From Aquisalimonas sp007126095 (GTDB lineage: Bacteria; Pseudomonadota; Gammaproteobacteria; Nitrococcales; Aquisalimonadaceae): DNA of 64,000 nt. The first letter of the stretch is position 1. Every line of letters starts with the position of its first letter. Positions 18,226-27,698 of the stretch are shown in pieces. The translations under genes were made by a program, and so were the position numbers. Location: NCBI RefSeq assembly GCF_048323695.1, contig NZ_JBLWFT010000001.1, forward strand, positions 744,001 through 808,000, given 5' to 3'. The notes beneath the pieces are model-generated. The model searched no databases. It saw only the letters and a list, made by a program, of their open reading frames with translations, and had not been told where the DNA came from.

Positions 18226-19371
18226 TCAGTCGGCCGATTCCACCCGGTACAATCCGCCTTCGTCCTCGTCACTCAGAAGGTAGAGGGCACCGTCGGGGCC
18301 TTCTCGCACATCGCGGATCCGGCCCACCGTCCCGTAGAACAATTCCTCCTCGTGCACCACGGCGTTGTCCTCGAGCACGACCCGCCGGACACGCTCCGCA
18401 CGAAGCCCCCCTGCCATGAGATCCCCCTGCCAGGCGCTGAACATGTCGCCCGTCATCAGCGCCAGGCCCGACGGGGCCAGGGTGGGTAGAAATTCGTAGA
18501 CCGGCTCGATCATGTCATCGTCATGCACCCGCTCCGATCCGTCGAACTGATCCTGGGTGCCGTAATCACGGCCGCGGGTCACGGCCGGCCAGCCGTAATT
18601 GCCTCCCGCCTCGATCCGGTTCAGCTCATCTCCGCCCCGGGGGCCGTGTTCCGTCGCCCAGATATCTCCGGTCTCGGGATGCACGATCATGCCCTGGATG
18701 TTGCGGTGGCCCCAGGAATAGATCTCCGGCAGCACGCTGTCGTCGCCAACGAAGGGGTTGTCATCGGGCACGCCGCCGTCATCCGTGAGGCGCACCACCG
18801 TGCCGGCATGGTCGGCCGGATCCTGGGCCCGTTCGGGCTCGACGCCCCGGTCACCAATGGTCATGAGCAAGGTGCCGTCATCCAGCCACACCAGCCGCGA
18901 CCCGTAGTGGCGGCCCGGTTCGGACCGGCGATCCTGCTCGAACAGCGTCTCCACGTCCTCCAGGGCATCGCCTTGCAGGCGGCCACGTGCCAGCGCTGCG
19001 GTAGTGCCACTTTCATCTCCTAGGGAATAGGTGAAGTAAACCCAGCCGTTACCGTCGTAATCCGGGTGCAGCGCCACGTCCAGCAACCCGCCCTGGTTGT
19101 CCACGTGGACGTCCGGGAGACCGGCGATCTCGGTGATCTCGCCCTCACGGGTTACACGGTTGAGGCGACCGGGCCGCTCGGTGACCAGATAGTCCCCGTC
19201 CGGCAGAAACGCAACACTCCAGGGGTTCTCCAGGCCGTCCGCGACGCGAAGGACATTGACGGTTTCATACTCGGTACTGATTCCGGACTCCACGGTGTCG
19301 GCATTGGCGGCGGATCCTGCGACCGCCAGTGCAAGCACGGCGCCAGCGTTGCGGCTTGAAACAGTCTTCAT
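18226..19371 (-). CDS. PQQ-dependent sugar dehydrogenase (soluble aldose dehydrogenase family)
   Basis: A 381-residue exported six-bladed beta-propeller of the glucose/sorbosone dehydrogenase family. A Sec signal peptide (residues 1-23, cut after ANA) precedes ENPWSVAFLPDGDYLVTERPGRL, GGLLDVALHPDY, LLMTIGDRG and SWGHRNIQGMIVHPETGDIWATEHGPRGGDELN, the conserved PQQ- and calcium-binding segments. It should oxidise aldoses in the periplasm and pass electrons to the respiratory chain. The ATG at 19371 is selected because of the signal peptide and the GAGGAGAG ribosome binding site; an upstream in-frame start at 19404 would add 11 residues. PQQ synthesis genes are not in the window. Confidence 0.86.
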   Translation of the reverse strand: MKTVSSRNAGAVLALAVAGSAANADTVESGISTEYETVNVLRVADGLENPWSVAFLPDGDYLVTERPGRLNRVTREGEITEIAGLPDVHVDNQGGLLDVALHPDYDGNGWVYFTYSLGDESGTTAALARGRLQGDALEDVETLFEQDRRSEPGRHYGSRLVWLDDGTLLMTIGDRGVEPERAQDPADHAGTVVRLTDDGGVPDDNPFVGDDSVLPEIYSWGHRNIQGMIVHPETGDIWATEHGPRGGDELNRIEAGGNYGWPAVTRGRDYGTQDQFDGSERVHDDDMIEPVYEFLPTLAPSGLALMTGDMFSAWQGDLMAGGLRAERVRRVVLEDNAVVHEEELFYGTVGRIRDVREGPDGALYLLSDEDEGGLYRVESAD

Positions 19372-19445
19372 GGTGACGCTCTCCTCGTTCTTGCGGCACG
19401 ACAAACAGGGGTCTGTTCCGATAGGCTCCGGAATCAGTCTAGAAG

Positions 19446-20336
19446 ATGGAGAGTGCCGTGCACTTGTCGGAACCCAGTTTCATCGACACCAACCGTGGCC
19501 GTTTCGCTTACCGCGTTGCCGGAGATCCAGGCGGTGCGCCGGTGGTCATGCTGCATGGCTGGCCGGAGAGCTCCTATTGCTGGGAGCCTCTAGCGGCCCG
19601 GCTGCCCGCCGGCTTCCGGGTCATTGCACCGGATCTGCGAGGCCTCGGCGACAGCACCCGCAGTGGCGATCAGGATGCCTACGCCAAGCAGGCGCTGGCC
19701 ATGGACATGGTCGCCGTGCTCGATGCCCTGGGTGTGGGCGGATTCCAGCTGATCGGCCACGACTGGGGCGGTGTGGTGGCCCAAGAGGTGGCCATTGCCG
19801 TTCCCGAACGCGTCCAGCGCCTGGTGATCATGAACATCACGCTGATCAACAATGCCCGCGGGAACGCGGAGGCCATTGCGGCCATCCGTCAGAAAGGTGC
19901 CCGCCACCAGTGGTACCAGCACTTCCAGCAACAGCGGGGGCTGGCCGAGGCTATGATTCCCGGGAACGAACGGGTGTGGCTCAGCACGTTCCTGCAGTGT
20001 TCGGACGGCTCCCCATTCCCTGCCGATGCGCTCAACGAATACGTCCGCTACTACAGCCTGCCCGAAACGCCGCGCGCCGGCGCCAACTACTATCGCGCCA
20101 TGGGCACGGACCAGAAACGCTGGGAAACACTGTCAGACCACGTCTACCCCATGCCGTCGCTGTACGTCCACGGCAACCGGGACCCGGTCGTCATCCCTGC
20201 GTTCCTGAACCATGCGGAATCCTGTTTCCGGGACCTGCGCATCGAATCGGTGGCGGCCGGTCATTTCCTTCAGGAGGAGGCACCGGACGCCGTCGCCGGC
20301 CACATCGGCGGGTTCCTCAAGCCTGCGGGAAGATAG
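19446..20336 (+). CDS. Alpha/beta hydrolase, epoxide hydrolase-like
   Basis: A 296-residue alpha/beta hydrolase. Oxyanion motif HGWPES, then DLRGLGDST, and the nucleophile elbow GHDWGG with Asp as nucleophile point to the epoxide hydrolase/haloalkane dehalogenase branch. The acid is probably the Asp in HGNRDPVV and the base the His in AAGHFLQEEAP. Cap-domain residues run from about 140 to 225. Substrate unknown. The ATG has a poor ribosome site; a GTG at 19458, spaced behind GGAGAG, is an equally good start and would shorten the protein by four residues. It is divergent from the sugar dehydrogenase gene. Confidence 0.8.
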   Translation: MESAVHLSEPSFIDTNRGRFAYRVAGDPGGAPVVMLHGWPESSYCWEPLAARLPAGFRVIAPDLRGLGDSTRSGDQDAYAKQALAMDMVAVLDALGVGGFQLIGHDWGGVVAQEVAIAVPERVQRLVIMNITLINNARGNAEAIAAIRQKGARHQWYQHFQQQRGLAEAMIPGNERVWLSTFLQCSDGSPFPADALNEYVRYYSLPETPRAGANYYRAMGTDQKRWETLSDHVYPMPSLYVHGNRDPVVIPAFLNHAESCFRDLRIESVAAGHFLQEEAPDAVAGHIGGFLKPAGR

Positions 20337-20338
20337 CT

Positions 20339-20830
20339 TCACTCTTCCGGTGCCGTGTCCCGCCATTGTTCGGCGTCCAGATCGGGAACCGTCACCATGG
20401 CCACCGCCTCGATCCGCAGGATGGGGCGGTCCATCCGCCGCAACCGTTTCCGGTAGGCGGCCACGGCACCATCACGCTCGCACGCCTGCTCGACCTGCTC
20501 CGGCAACCCCTCGACCACATCGGCGGGGTCGAACAGGCGCGGCAGCGCGATCCAGTCGCGCCCCAGCCGCCACAGCGTCGGCGCGGCAAGCAACAACACG
20601 GCCAGTACCGCAATCACGGCCATCTGCGGGGCCAGCAGAGCGAGCAGACCACCGAACGACAGGTAGACCCCTGCCTGCGCGGCCAAAGCCTGAAGATGCC
20701 GTCGGCGCTCGCGCTGCAACCCCTCGATGCCCTCCTTCCCGGGCGGCGGCTGCCGGTTGATGATCCAGTACGCAAAGCGGGATGCCACCTGATCGGCAAA
20801 GGGGGGCTTGCGCCGTGCCAGGAATCGCAT
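20339..20830 (-). CDS. Hypothetical membrane protein with two helices
   Basis: A 163-residue protein with a basic N-terminus (FLARRKPPFADQVASRFAYWIINRQPPPGKEG), two adjoining hydrophobic helices at about 62-100 (GVYLSFGGLLALLAPQMAVIAVLAVLLLAAPTLWRL) and an acidic soluble tail. I do not recognise a family. The start ATG at 20830 has GGAGG upstream at 11 bases; the frame remains open to 20950. It is convergent with the hydrolase gene and 49 bases downstream of the MFS gene on the same strand. Confidence 0.6.
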   Translation of the reverse strand: MRFLARRKPPFADQVASRFAYWIINRQPPPGKEGIEGLQRERRRHLQALAAQAGVYLSFGGLLALLAPQMAVIAVLAVLLLAAPTLWRLGRDWIALPRLFDPADVVEGLPEQVEQACERDGAVAAYRKRLRRMDRPILRIEAVAMVTVPDLDAEQWRDTAPEE

Positions 20831-20879
20831 GAAATCTCGGTCCTCCGTCGCTGCGGTCGTCTCGTCAGAGGTGGAGAGG

Positions 20880-22112
20880 TTAGCACTTCGGAGAGGCGCT
20901 GAGCGGCTCCGGCGTATAGGAACGCACTCGCCAGCAAAGGGCGACACCAATGACGATCAGGGCGGCACACAGGCCGAAGGTCAGACGGAAGTCGCCGGTC
21001 CAGTCGATTATCACGCCCGCCGCCGCCGGACCGGCGAGCTGCCCGGCGGCCATGAACACCGTGACAAAACTCACCGCCAGTGGCGCCTCACGCGCCCCGA
21101 CGTGCTCCGTGGACGCGGCCAGGACCGAGGTAAAGACGCCGGTGACGGCGACGCCGAGAATCACGTAATGGGCGGCGAACCCCGCCAGCGTGGGGGAGAC
21201 CACCGGGGTCGCCATCCCCACCAGGTAGAGCGTCTTGGAGAGCAGCAGCGCCGTTCCACGACCGATGCGATCCGAGATCCAGCCCCAGAGCAGACCGGAG
21301 AAGATGCCCAGGGCCCCCATCAGCGCGACCAGACGCCCGGCAACGACGCTGGCGATGCCCGACTCCAGCGCGTAGCTGTACATGAAGACCACCTGCACGA
21401 TGTAGGTGGTGCCCAGCACACCGTAGATGAGACCGACAATAATCACGTAGCGGTTGCGGAACACGGCGGCACGTTCGGGCGTCGGGGCTCTCCCGACGCC
21501 GACGCCGGCACCGGCAGATGGCGGGTTGCGCAGAAAGGCCAGCACCGCCATCAGGACCAGCGCCCCGCCGACGGCGAACGCTGCCCATGTCACCCGCCAG
21601 CCTGCCTCGCCGAAAACCGCCGGGGCCAGGGGCACCAGCGTGCCGGACAGCAGCATGCCGGCACCGACACCGCCGTTGAGCATCCCGATGACCGCTCCGC
21701 GCCGCGCCGGAAACCACGACGACAGCAGAGACACCAGTGGCGTGTAGCCGAAGGCCGTGCCGAACCCCAGCAGCGCCATCAGCACCAGCAGGACGCGGTA
21801 GCCCGAGGCGACACTCAGCCCCGCGAAGCCCACCGTCACCAGGACAACGCCGAGCAGAACGGTATTCCGGCCGCCGAAACGGCCCGCCGCAACCCCGGCG
21901 ACCATGACCAGGCAGAGATAACCGAGCGCCGTGACCGTGCCCAGCATCCCCGCCTGCTGATAGGACAACCCCAGGGACTCGCGCATGGGGGGCACGATCA
22001 ACCCGTACGCCAGGCGCGCGAACACCAGCACCACGATGGTGACGAGCATTCCCGTGGCGATCATCAGCCAGGCCGGCGGCCGGCGAGTGTCGCGTGGTGC
22101 CGACTCTCCCAT
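20880..22112 (-). CDS. MFS transporter (YbfB/OxlT-like)
   Basis: A 410-residue major facilitator protein with 12 predicted helices. The first helix (MIATGMLVTIVVLVFARLAYGLIVPPMRESLGLSY) and the loop 2-3 segment AGRFGGRN are typical, with a second-half equivalent at WGWISDRIGRG. The ARLAYG motif in helix 1 is common in the YbfB/YjiJ group; substrate unknown. The start at 22112 is preceded by a G-rich ribosome site. It ends 49 bases before the small membrane protein gene, which may be in the same transcript. Confidence 0.82.
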   Translation of the reverse strand: MGESAPRDTRRPPAWLMIATGMLVTIVVLVFARLAYGLIVPPMRESLGLSYQQAGMLGTVTALGYLCLVMVAGVAAGRFGGRNTVLLGVVLVTVGFAGLSVASGYRVLLVLMALLGFGTAFGYTPLVSLLSSWFPARRGAVIGMLNGGVGAGMLLSGTLVPLAPAVFGEAGWRVTWAAFAVGGALVLMAVLAFLRNPPSAGAGVGVGRAPTPERAAVFRNRYVIIVGLIYGVLGTTYIVQVVFMYSYALESGIASVVAGRLVALMGALGIFSGLLWGWISDRIGRGTALLLSKTLYLVGMATPVVSPTLAGFAAHYVILGVAVTGVFTSVLAASTEHVGAREAPLAVSFVTVFMAAGQLAGPAAAGVIIDWTGDFRLTFGLCAALIVIGVALCWRVRSYTPEPLSASPKC

Positions 22113-22297
22113 CGGTTCCCCCCCGCAAAAGGCACGTAGCATTGCACCAGCCGGATGCAACCACAAGCGACCGCAGGATCAGCGACTTGAGACGGAACGC
22201 TCACGCGGAATAGACGAAAACGTGGCCTTGTTCATGGAAAATCCGATCTATTCGGTGCATTTTACATACATCTTGTAGCACAGGCGGACGCGGCGCC

Positions 22298-23395
22298 ATG
22301 ACTTCAGAGAGCATCGACCGGGCCATGGGAGGGCCGCGCGATCTTGCCAGCGACCCGGGTCGCTGGCGGTATGCCCGGGTACTCGGGCCCATCCTGCTGT
22401 TCGGCGCCAGCGCCCACGCCCTGTTCCTGGCGTTGTTCGCCCTGCTGGACGTCCCGGTGCTGGTGGCATTCAATGCAGCCAGCATCGCGCTCTACCTGCT
22501 GCTTTTGTATCTCGCCAGACACGTCGACCCCCGCGTGCTGGTGCTCGTTGCCATGATGGAGGTCCTCGCCCACGCCTGGCTGGCCACCCATTACGTGGGC
22601 TGGGTGTCCGGCTTTCACTTCTACCCACTCATTCTCATCCCGCTGATCGCCTTCCTCACGCTCTTCTCGCTCCTTCAGCGGTGCCTGCTGATTCTGCTAG
22701 CCACCCTGGTCTACGCGGCCATGGCGCTGGCCTACACAACGGCGACACCGCTTGTCCCACTGCCCGATGTGGTGGCGCCCTGGCTCAGCGCCATCAACGC
22801 GGTCTCCGTGAGCATCGGCCTGAGCGTGTTCATTCTGTTCTATGCGGTTGCGGTCCAGAACGCGGATAACCTGGCGCGCGCCTCCCAGGAGCGGCTCAAG
22901 CACCTGGCGGCCACCGACCCGCTGACCGGGCTGCTGAACCGGCGCAGCATGGACATCCACCTCCAACAGGCCGTGCACCATCGCGACCCTGCCGCCCTGC
23001 TCCTGGGGGACGTGGACAACTTCAAGCAGATCAACGATGCGTTCGGCCACGACGCCGGCGACAGGGTACTGGAAGCCATTGGCGAGACCCTTCGGCAGGC
23101 GGTTGCGGACCACGCCCTGGTGGCGCGCTGGGGCGGCGAGGAGTTTCTCATCCTGATCCCGGGCGATAACGGCACCCACGCGGCCCGCCTCGCAGAGCGG
23201 ATCCGCCGCCTGGTCCCCGGCTGCTGGCAGGAGAGCGAGCGGCCGGTCACCATGAGCATCGGCATTGCCCGTCTACAGGCCGGCGACACCGTGGCGCGGT
23301 TCGCCAACCGGGCGGATCAGGCGCTGCTGGAGGCGAAACGCGCCGGCCGCAACCGCGTAATCACCGCACCAGGCGCCGATGCAACCGGCACCTGA
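22298..23395 (+). CDS. Membrane-bound diguanylate cyclase (GGEEF)
   Basis: A 365-residue protein with an N-terminal membrane sensor of five to six helices (about 28-185) and a C-terminal GGDEF domain (about 205-355). The active-site motif is WGGEEF, the metal-binding Asp is in LLGDVDNFKQIND and the start motif DPLTGLLNRR is intact, so it should make c-di-GMP. I see no RxxD inhibitory site five residues upstream of GGEEF (the sequence is DHALVARWGGEEF). The 186-base gap upstream is AT-richer than the surroundings and probably holds its promoter. Confidence 0.87.
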   Translation: MTSESIDRAMGGPRDLASDPGRWRYARVLGPILLFGASAHALFLALFALLDVPVLVAFNAASIALYLLLLYLARHVDPRVLVLVAMMEVLAHAWLATHYVGWVSGFHFYPLILIPLIAFLTLFSLLQRCLLILLATLVYAAMALAYTTATPLVPLPDVVAPWLSAINAVSVSIGLSVFILFYAVAVQNADNLARASQERLKHLAATDPLTGLLNRRSMDIHLQQAVHHRDPAALLLGDVDNFKQINDAFGHDAGDRVLEAIGETLRQAVADHALVARWGGEEFLILIPGDNGTHAARLAERIRRLVPGCWQESERPVTMSIGIARLQAGDTVARFANRADQALLEAKRAGRNRVITAPGADATGT

Positions 23396-23401
23396 TGCAG
23401 C

Positions 23402-24253
23402 TCATTTCCCGGCGAGGGTGTCGAACACCGTCTCTTCGCGATTTGCCGCCTCCGCCCGTGCGCGAATCAGCTCCTTGATGCCCCGATGGGGGAAGACGTA
23501 GAACTGATCCGCCTCCACCGCCGCCAGCGTCATTTCAGCGATGGCATCAGCGGCGATGCGGCCGTGCTGGACCGCATAACGCAGCTCATCACTCCGGCGG
23601 CGACGGGCTTCGCTCATGGGGGCCGTATCGGCGAGCGCTGCCGGACGATTACGCTCGGATTCGGCGATGGGCGTGGGAAAGAAGGCGGGCGACAGCACCG
23701 TTACCCCGATGGGTGCGTCCACATCCCGCAGATCCAGGGCCAGCGTCTCGGACATGGCGACCACGCCACACTTGCTGGTGTTGTAGATGCCGCTGCCCGG
23801 TGCGTTCACCCAGCCGGCGGCCGAGGCCGTGTTCACCACGTGCCCTTCGCCCTGCGCCAGCATGCGCGGGACAAAGGCCTTGATCCCCCAGGCAACGCCG
23901 TTGAGGTTTACGCCCAGCACCCACTGCCAGTCCGCTTCCGTGTGCTCCCAGAGCGGCCCGTTGACGGCGACTCCCGCATTGTTGAAAAGCACATGCACCG
24001 CACCGAACCGGGCAAACACCTCTTCCGCGAATGCAGTCACCGCCTGAAGGCTGGAGACATCCAGGGGGTAGGCGGCGCAATCCACGTCCGGGGATGCCGC
24101 AGTGATCAACCGCCGGGTCTCCTCCATTCCCGGCTCATCCACGTCGCCCAGCACCACCGCCATGCCGCGGCGGGCACAACACAGGGCAAGTTCGCGGCCA
24201 AGCCCGCTGCCGCCTCCGGTGATCACGGCCACGCGGTTTCGCAATTGCTCCAT
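23402..24253 (-). CDS. Short-chain dehydrogenase/reductase (SDR)
   Basis: A 283-residue classical SDR with cofactor motif TGGGSGLG, DVDE at the end of the second strand (NAD preference), NNAG, and catalytic Ser, Tyr, Lys in NTASAAG and YNTSKCG. The C-terminal extension (about 200-283) with FPHRGIKELIRARAEA matches SDRs annotated as general oxidoreductases of fatty or steroid-type substrates. AGGAG precedes the ATG. It is convergent with the cyclase gene and divergent from the EAL gene. Confidence 0.82.
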   Translation of the reverse strand: MEQLRNRVAVITGGGSGLGRELALCCARRGMAVVLGDVDEPGMEETRRLITAASPDVDCAAYPLDVSSLQAVTAFAEEVFARFGAVHVLFNNAGVAVNGPLWEHTEADWQWVLGVNLNGVAWGIKAFVPRMLAQGEGHVVNTASAAGWVNAPGSGIYNTSKCGVVAMSETLALDLRDVDAPIGVTVLSPAFFPTPIAESERNRPAALADTAPMSEARRRRSDELRYAVQHGRIAADAIAEMTLAAVEADQFYVFPHRGIKELIRARAEAANREETVFDTLAGK

Positions 24254-24371
24254 TCCTCTACTCCTGTCGTGATTGCCTCGGTACCACTATTACGGGATGC
24301 TATAGCCTGACACGAAACACTGGCGGTTCGCGTCTCCGGTGCGATAACGCTCACGGCAAGGGACAGACTGC

Positions 24372-26762
24372 ATGCAGCTACCGGACTGGGTCAGGTATCG
24401 CCGCCTCAGCGTCAAGCTCGTGGTCGCCATCGTGTTGCTCAGCTCTGCGGTGACCCTGGTGGTCACGTCGATCCAGGTGCTGATCGAGTACCGCCGGGAC
24501 GTTCACGGGCTGGAGCAGGGCCTCACCGACGCCCGCAGCAGCTTCTCGCAGTCACTGGGCGCCAGCCTCTGGGCACTGGACGACGGCCAGCTTACCCTGC
24601 AGCTTCGCGGACTGCATCAACTCCCCCACGTGGACCGCGTCGAACTCACCGGCGACATGGAGCTGGCCGTCGGGGAAGCGGATGGTTACCGGCACCGCCA
24701 CGAAAAGGCGTTCCCGATCGTGCACCGAACGGCCGATGGCGTGCTTCACCCGCTCGGGGAAGTACGAATCGACGCCAGCCTCGCTGCCATCCACAGCCGC
24801 CTGTGGGACAGGCTCACGGTGATTCTGGCCTCCCAGGCGTTCAAGACCTTCGTGGTCTCCATGCTGCTGTTGGCACTCATCTATTACCTCGCCATCCGCC
24901 ATTTGCAGTCTCTCGCCAGGTACGCGCGGGCCATCCGCCTGCACCGGCAGACGGAACCTGTACTGCTCTCACGGGCGGAGGGCGGGGTCATGCGCCCGGA
25001 CGAACTGGACGACGTAGCCAGTGCCATGAATCATGCCGTCAACCGCATGGCCGAGGACATGGAAGACCGGCGCCTTGCCGAGGCACACCATCGACTGCTG
25101 TCCGGAGCGCTGGAGCAGTCACCGGCGGGCGTGCTGATCATGGACCGGGACGGCCGTCTGGAGTTTGCGAACCCACGATTCGAGTCGCTCATCGGCCGCG
25201 CCTGCAGCGACAGGGTCGGTCTGCCCTGTCTCGGACGTGGGGGCTGGTTGACCCCGCGCATCGGCATCGCGGACGGCCGGCAGGACCCGTGGCGCGCAGT
25301 GGAAAGCACGGGCGCCTGGCAGGGCGAGATCCGTCTGCGCCGGGACGACGGCCAGTACCGCTGGGCACGCGCCTCCCTGCAGGCCATCGACAGCGGCGCG
25401 GCCGTCCACTATGTAGCGCTGGTCGAGGATCTGACTGAACTCCGCGCCGTGGAAGAACGGCTGGACTACCGCACGCACTTCGACATGCTCACCGGGTTGC
25501 CCAACCGCCACCTGATCCAGCAGCTGCTCACCGCCACCATCGGCAGCATGGGCCAGGAGGCATGCGCCGTCATCCTGCTGGATGTCGACCGTTTCAAGGC
25601 GGTCAACGAGAGCATCGGGCCGGAAGCCGGGGACGACGCCCTGCGAACGGTCGCAACCCTGTTGCGCGATTCGAGCCCTGCCGACTGGCAGGTGGGCCGG
25701 TTCGGTAACGACGAGTTCATCATCGTGGTGCCGGGCGCTTGGCGCGCGGCCGACCTGCGCTCCCGCACGGAGCAGCTGCTGCGGTCGCTCAGTGAGCACG
25801 GCATAACCACCCACCTGCCGTTTCCATTGTCCGCTGCGGCCGGGATCGCACTCTGCCCCGAGGCGGGCCGGACAGTACCGGAACTGCTGCGGGCGGTGGA
25901 TTCGGCACTGCAGGCGGCAAAGCTCCGCGGCCCCGGCAGTGTCACGGTGTATGATCCCATAGTGCAGCAGGAAGCGCGACGCCGGCTCATGCTGGATACG
26001 GATCTTCACCGGGCCCTCGCCAACGGGGAGTTCCACCTACACTATCAACCCATCGTTGCCGGGGGCGACAACACCGTGGAGGCCCTGGAGGCGCTTGTCC
26101 GCTGGGCACACCCGGACCAGGGCGCGATTCCACCAGACACCTTCATCGGCATGGCCGAGGACAACGGTCTGATTGTCCCGCTTGGCGAATGGGTATTACG
26201 TCAGGCACTCGCCGACATTCGCCGGCTACGCGCGTTGCCGGGACGGAGCAACCTGCGGGTATCGGTGAACGTGTCGCCAGCGCAGCTGGCGCACCGCGGC
26301 TTCGCCGGAATAGTGGAGACCGCACTGGACGAGGAACACCTGCCTGGCGAAGCGCTGCAACTGGAAATCACCGAGCGCACCTTCCTGACCGGTCTTGCGC
26401 AATCCCGGCAGGCGCTGGACCGTATGGAGAGGCGTGGCGTCAAGATCACGATTGACGATTTCGGCACCGGCTATTCCGCGCTAAACCACCTCAGACGACT
26501 GCGCGTGAACGGACTCAAGATCGACCGCACCTTCATCCGCGACATGTTTGAAGGCCGGCAGGACACGCAACTGGTGCGGGCAATCACCTCTCTTGGCCAC
26601 GATCTCGGACTGGAAGTCACGGCCGAAGGCGTGGAGACCGAGGAGCAACTGCACTTTCTGCAGGAGCTTGGCTGCGAGCTGGTCCAGGGCTTTCTGCTCG
26701 GTCGGCCACAGCCCCTGGAAGACATCCTGACGCGGTTCGGCCAGCCCCATGATCATGCCTAG
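24372..26762 (+). CDS. Membrane sensor with HAMP-like, PAS, degenerate GGDEF and intact EAL domains
   Basis: A 796-residue transmembrane c-di-GMP phosphodiesterase candidate. Two helices (about 17-38 and 155-177) enclose a periplasmic sensor of about 115 residues; then come a HAMP-like linker, a PAS domain (about 245-360, QSPAGVLIMDRDGRLEFAN), GGDEF (about 370-530) and EAL (about 540-790). GGDEF reads FGNDEF, so it is likely a GTP-binding regulatory domain. EAL keeps EALVRW, NVSPAQL, EITERTF, DDFGTGYSAL, LKIDRTF, AEGVET and LVQGFLLGRP, so hydrolysis of c-di-GMP is expected. The 3' end overlaps the next gene by 14 bases. Confidence 0.87.
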   Translation: MQLPDWVRYRRLSVKLVVAIVLLSSAVTLVVTSIQVLIEYRRDVHGLEQGLTDARSSFSQSLGASLWALDDGQLTLQLRGLHQLPHVDRVELTGDMELAVGEADGYRHRHEKAFPIVHRTADGVLHPLGEVRIDASLAAIHSRLWDRLTVILASQAFKTFVVSMLLLALIYYLAIRHLQSLARYARAIRLHRQTEPVLLSRAEGGVMRPDELDDVASAMNHAVNRMAEDMEDRRLAEAHHRLLSGALEQSPAGVLIMDRDGRLEFANPRFESLIGRACSDRVGLPCLGRGGWLTPRIGIADGRQDPWRAVESTGAWQGEIRLRRDDGQYRWARASLQAIDSGAAVHYVALVEDLTELRAVEERLDYRTHFDMLTGLPNRHLIQQLLTATIGSMGQEACAVILLDVDRFKAVNESIGPEAGDDALRTVATLLRDSSPADWQVGRFGNDEFIIVVPGAWRAADLRSRTEQLLRSLSEHGITTHLPFPLSAAAGIALCPEAGRTVPELLRAVDSALQAAKLRGPGSVTVYDPIVQQEARRRLMLDTDLHRALANGEFHLHYQPIVAGGDNTVEALEALVRWAHPDQGAIPPDTFIGMAEDNGLIVPLGEWVLRQALADIRRLRALPGRSNLRVSVNVSPAQLAHRGFAGIVETALDEEHLPGEALQLEITERTFLTGLAQSRQALDRMERRGVKITIDDFGTGYSALNHLRRLRVNGLKIDRTFIRDMFEGRQDTQLVRAITSLGHDLGLEVTAEGVETEEQLHFLQELGCELVQGFLLGRPQPLEDILTRFGQPHDHA

Positions 26763-27693
26763 CCTTACCCTGCTCCACCGTCTGATGTCACTGGGCATCA
26801 TGGCGATCCTGCTGCTGGCAGCCTGCAGTGTGAACGCAGACACGAACCAGTCGACGCTGGTGCGCCATCAACCGCCGGACCAGGTCGACGGCGATGAGCG
26901 GGACGACTACGCCATTCGCCTGCTCAACCTGGCCATGGACAGGACGGCAGACGACTACGGTCCGGCGAGCCTGCACGCCATCGGCGTGCGCATGTCCCAG
27001 GACCGGGCCATCCGGGAGATGCGTGAGGGTCGCTATCTGGACGTCTTCTGGGGCATGACCAGCCGCGCGCGAGAGGAGGAGCTGCTGCCGGTGCGCATCC
27101 CCATGGCACGCGGGCTGTTGGGCGTACGCGCCCTGGTGGCCCGCGAGGAGACACGACCGCGCCTGGGCGCGGTGACATCGGTGCAGGAGCTCTCCGCCTT
27201 CTCGATGGGACAGGGCCACGACTGGCCGGACACGGTCATCCTCACGCACAACGGGCTGCGCGTGACCACGTCCTCGACCTACTACAGCCTGTTCCGCATG
27301 CTTCGCGCCGGGCGCTTCGACCTGTTTCCAAGGGGGGTCAACGAACTGCAGGCGGAGGCGCGGCTCTACCAGGCATTCGATGTCGGGCCATCCACGGATG
27401 TGGTGCTCGCCTACTACGCACCGAACTATTTCTTCGTTCAGCGCGACAACCAGGCCCTGGCCGAGCGCATCGAGACTGGCCTGCGCCGCGCAATGGCCGA
27501 TGGCAGTTTCAGCGCCCTGCTCAGCACCCACCCGAGCACGCGCCATGCCCTGGACCTGCTCACCCTGCACCAGCCCCTGGTACTGGCACTGGACAACCCC
27601 GGCCTGCCGGAGGCAACGCCCGTCGATGACGCGACGCTATGGTATAGACCGGTATTCGATAACCTGCACCAGCCCGGTGACCAGCATCCCTGA
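26749..27693 (+). CDS. Periplasmic solute-binding-like lipoprotein linked to the EAL sensor
   Basis: A 314-residue exported protein. Residues 1-26 form a lipoprotein signal with lipobox LAAC, so it should be anchored in the periplasm. The rest looks like a two-lobed type-2 binding protein (SMGQGHDWPDTVILTHNGLRV, PRGVNELQAEARLY, VLAYYAPNYFFVQRDN, then the RIETGLRRAMADGSF helix). No permease or ATPase gene is near. Because its start lies inside the end of the EAL gene (a 14-base overlap), the two products may work as a ligand-binding protein and a sensor. ATG codons at 26749 and 26755 are both possible. Confidence 0.72.
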   Translation: MIMPSLTLLHRLMSLGIMAILLLAACSVNADTNQSTLVRHQPPDQVDGDERDDYAIRLLNLAMDRTADDYGPASLHAIGVRMSQDRAIREMREGRYLDVFWGMTSRAREEELLPVRIPMARGLLGVRALVAREETRPRLGAVTSVQELSAFSMGQGHDWPDTVILTHNGLRVTTSSTYYSLFRMLRAGRFDLFPRGVNELQAEARLYQAFDVGPSTDVVLAYYAPNYFFVQRDNQALAERIETGLRRAMADGSFSALLSTHPSTRHALDLLTLHQPLVLALDNPGLPEATPVDDATLWYRPVFDNLHQPGDQHP

Positions 27694-27698
27694 CCCGG

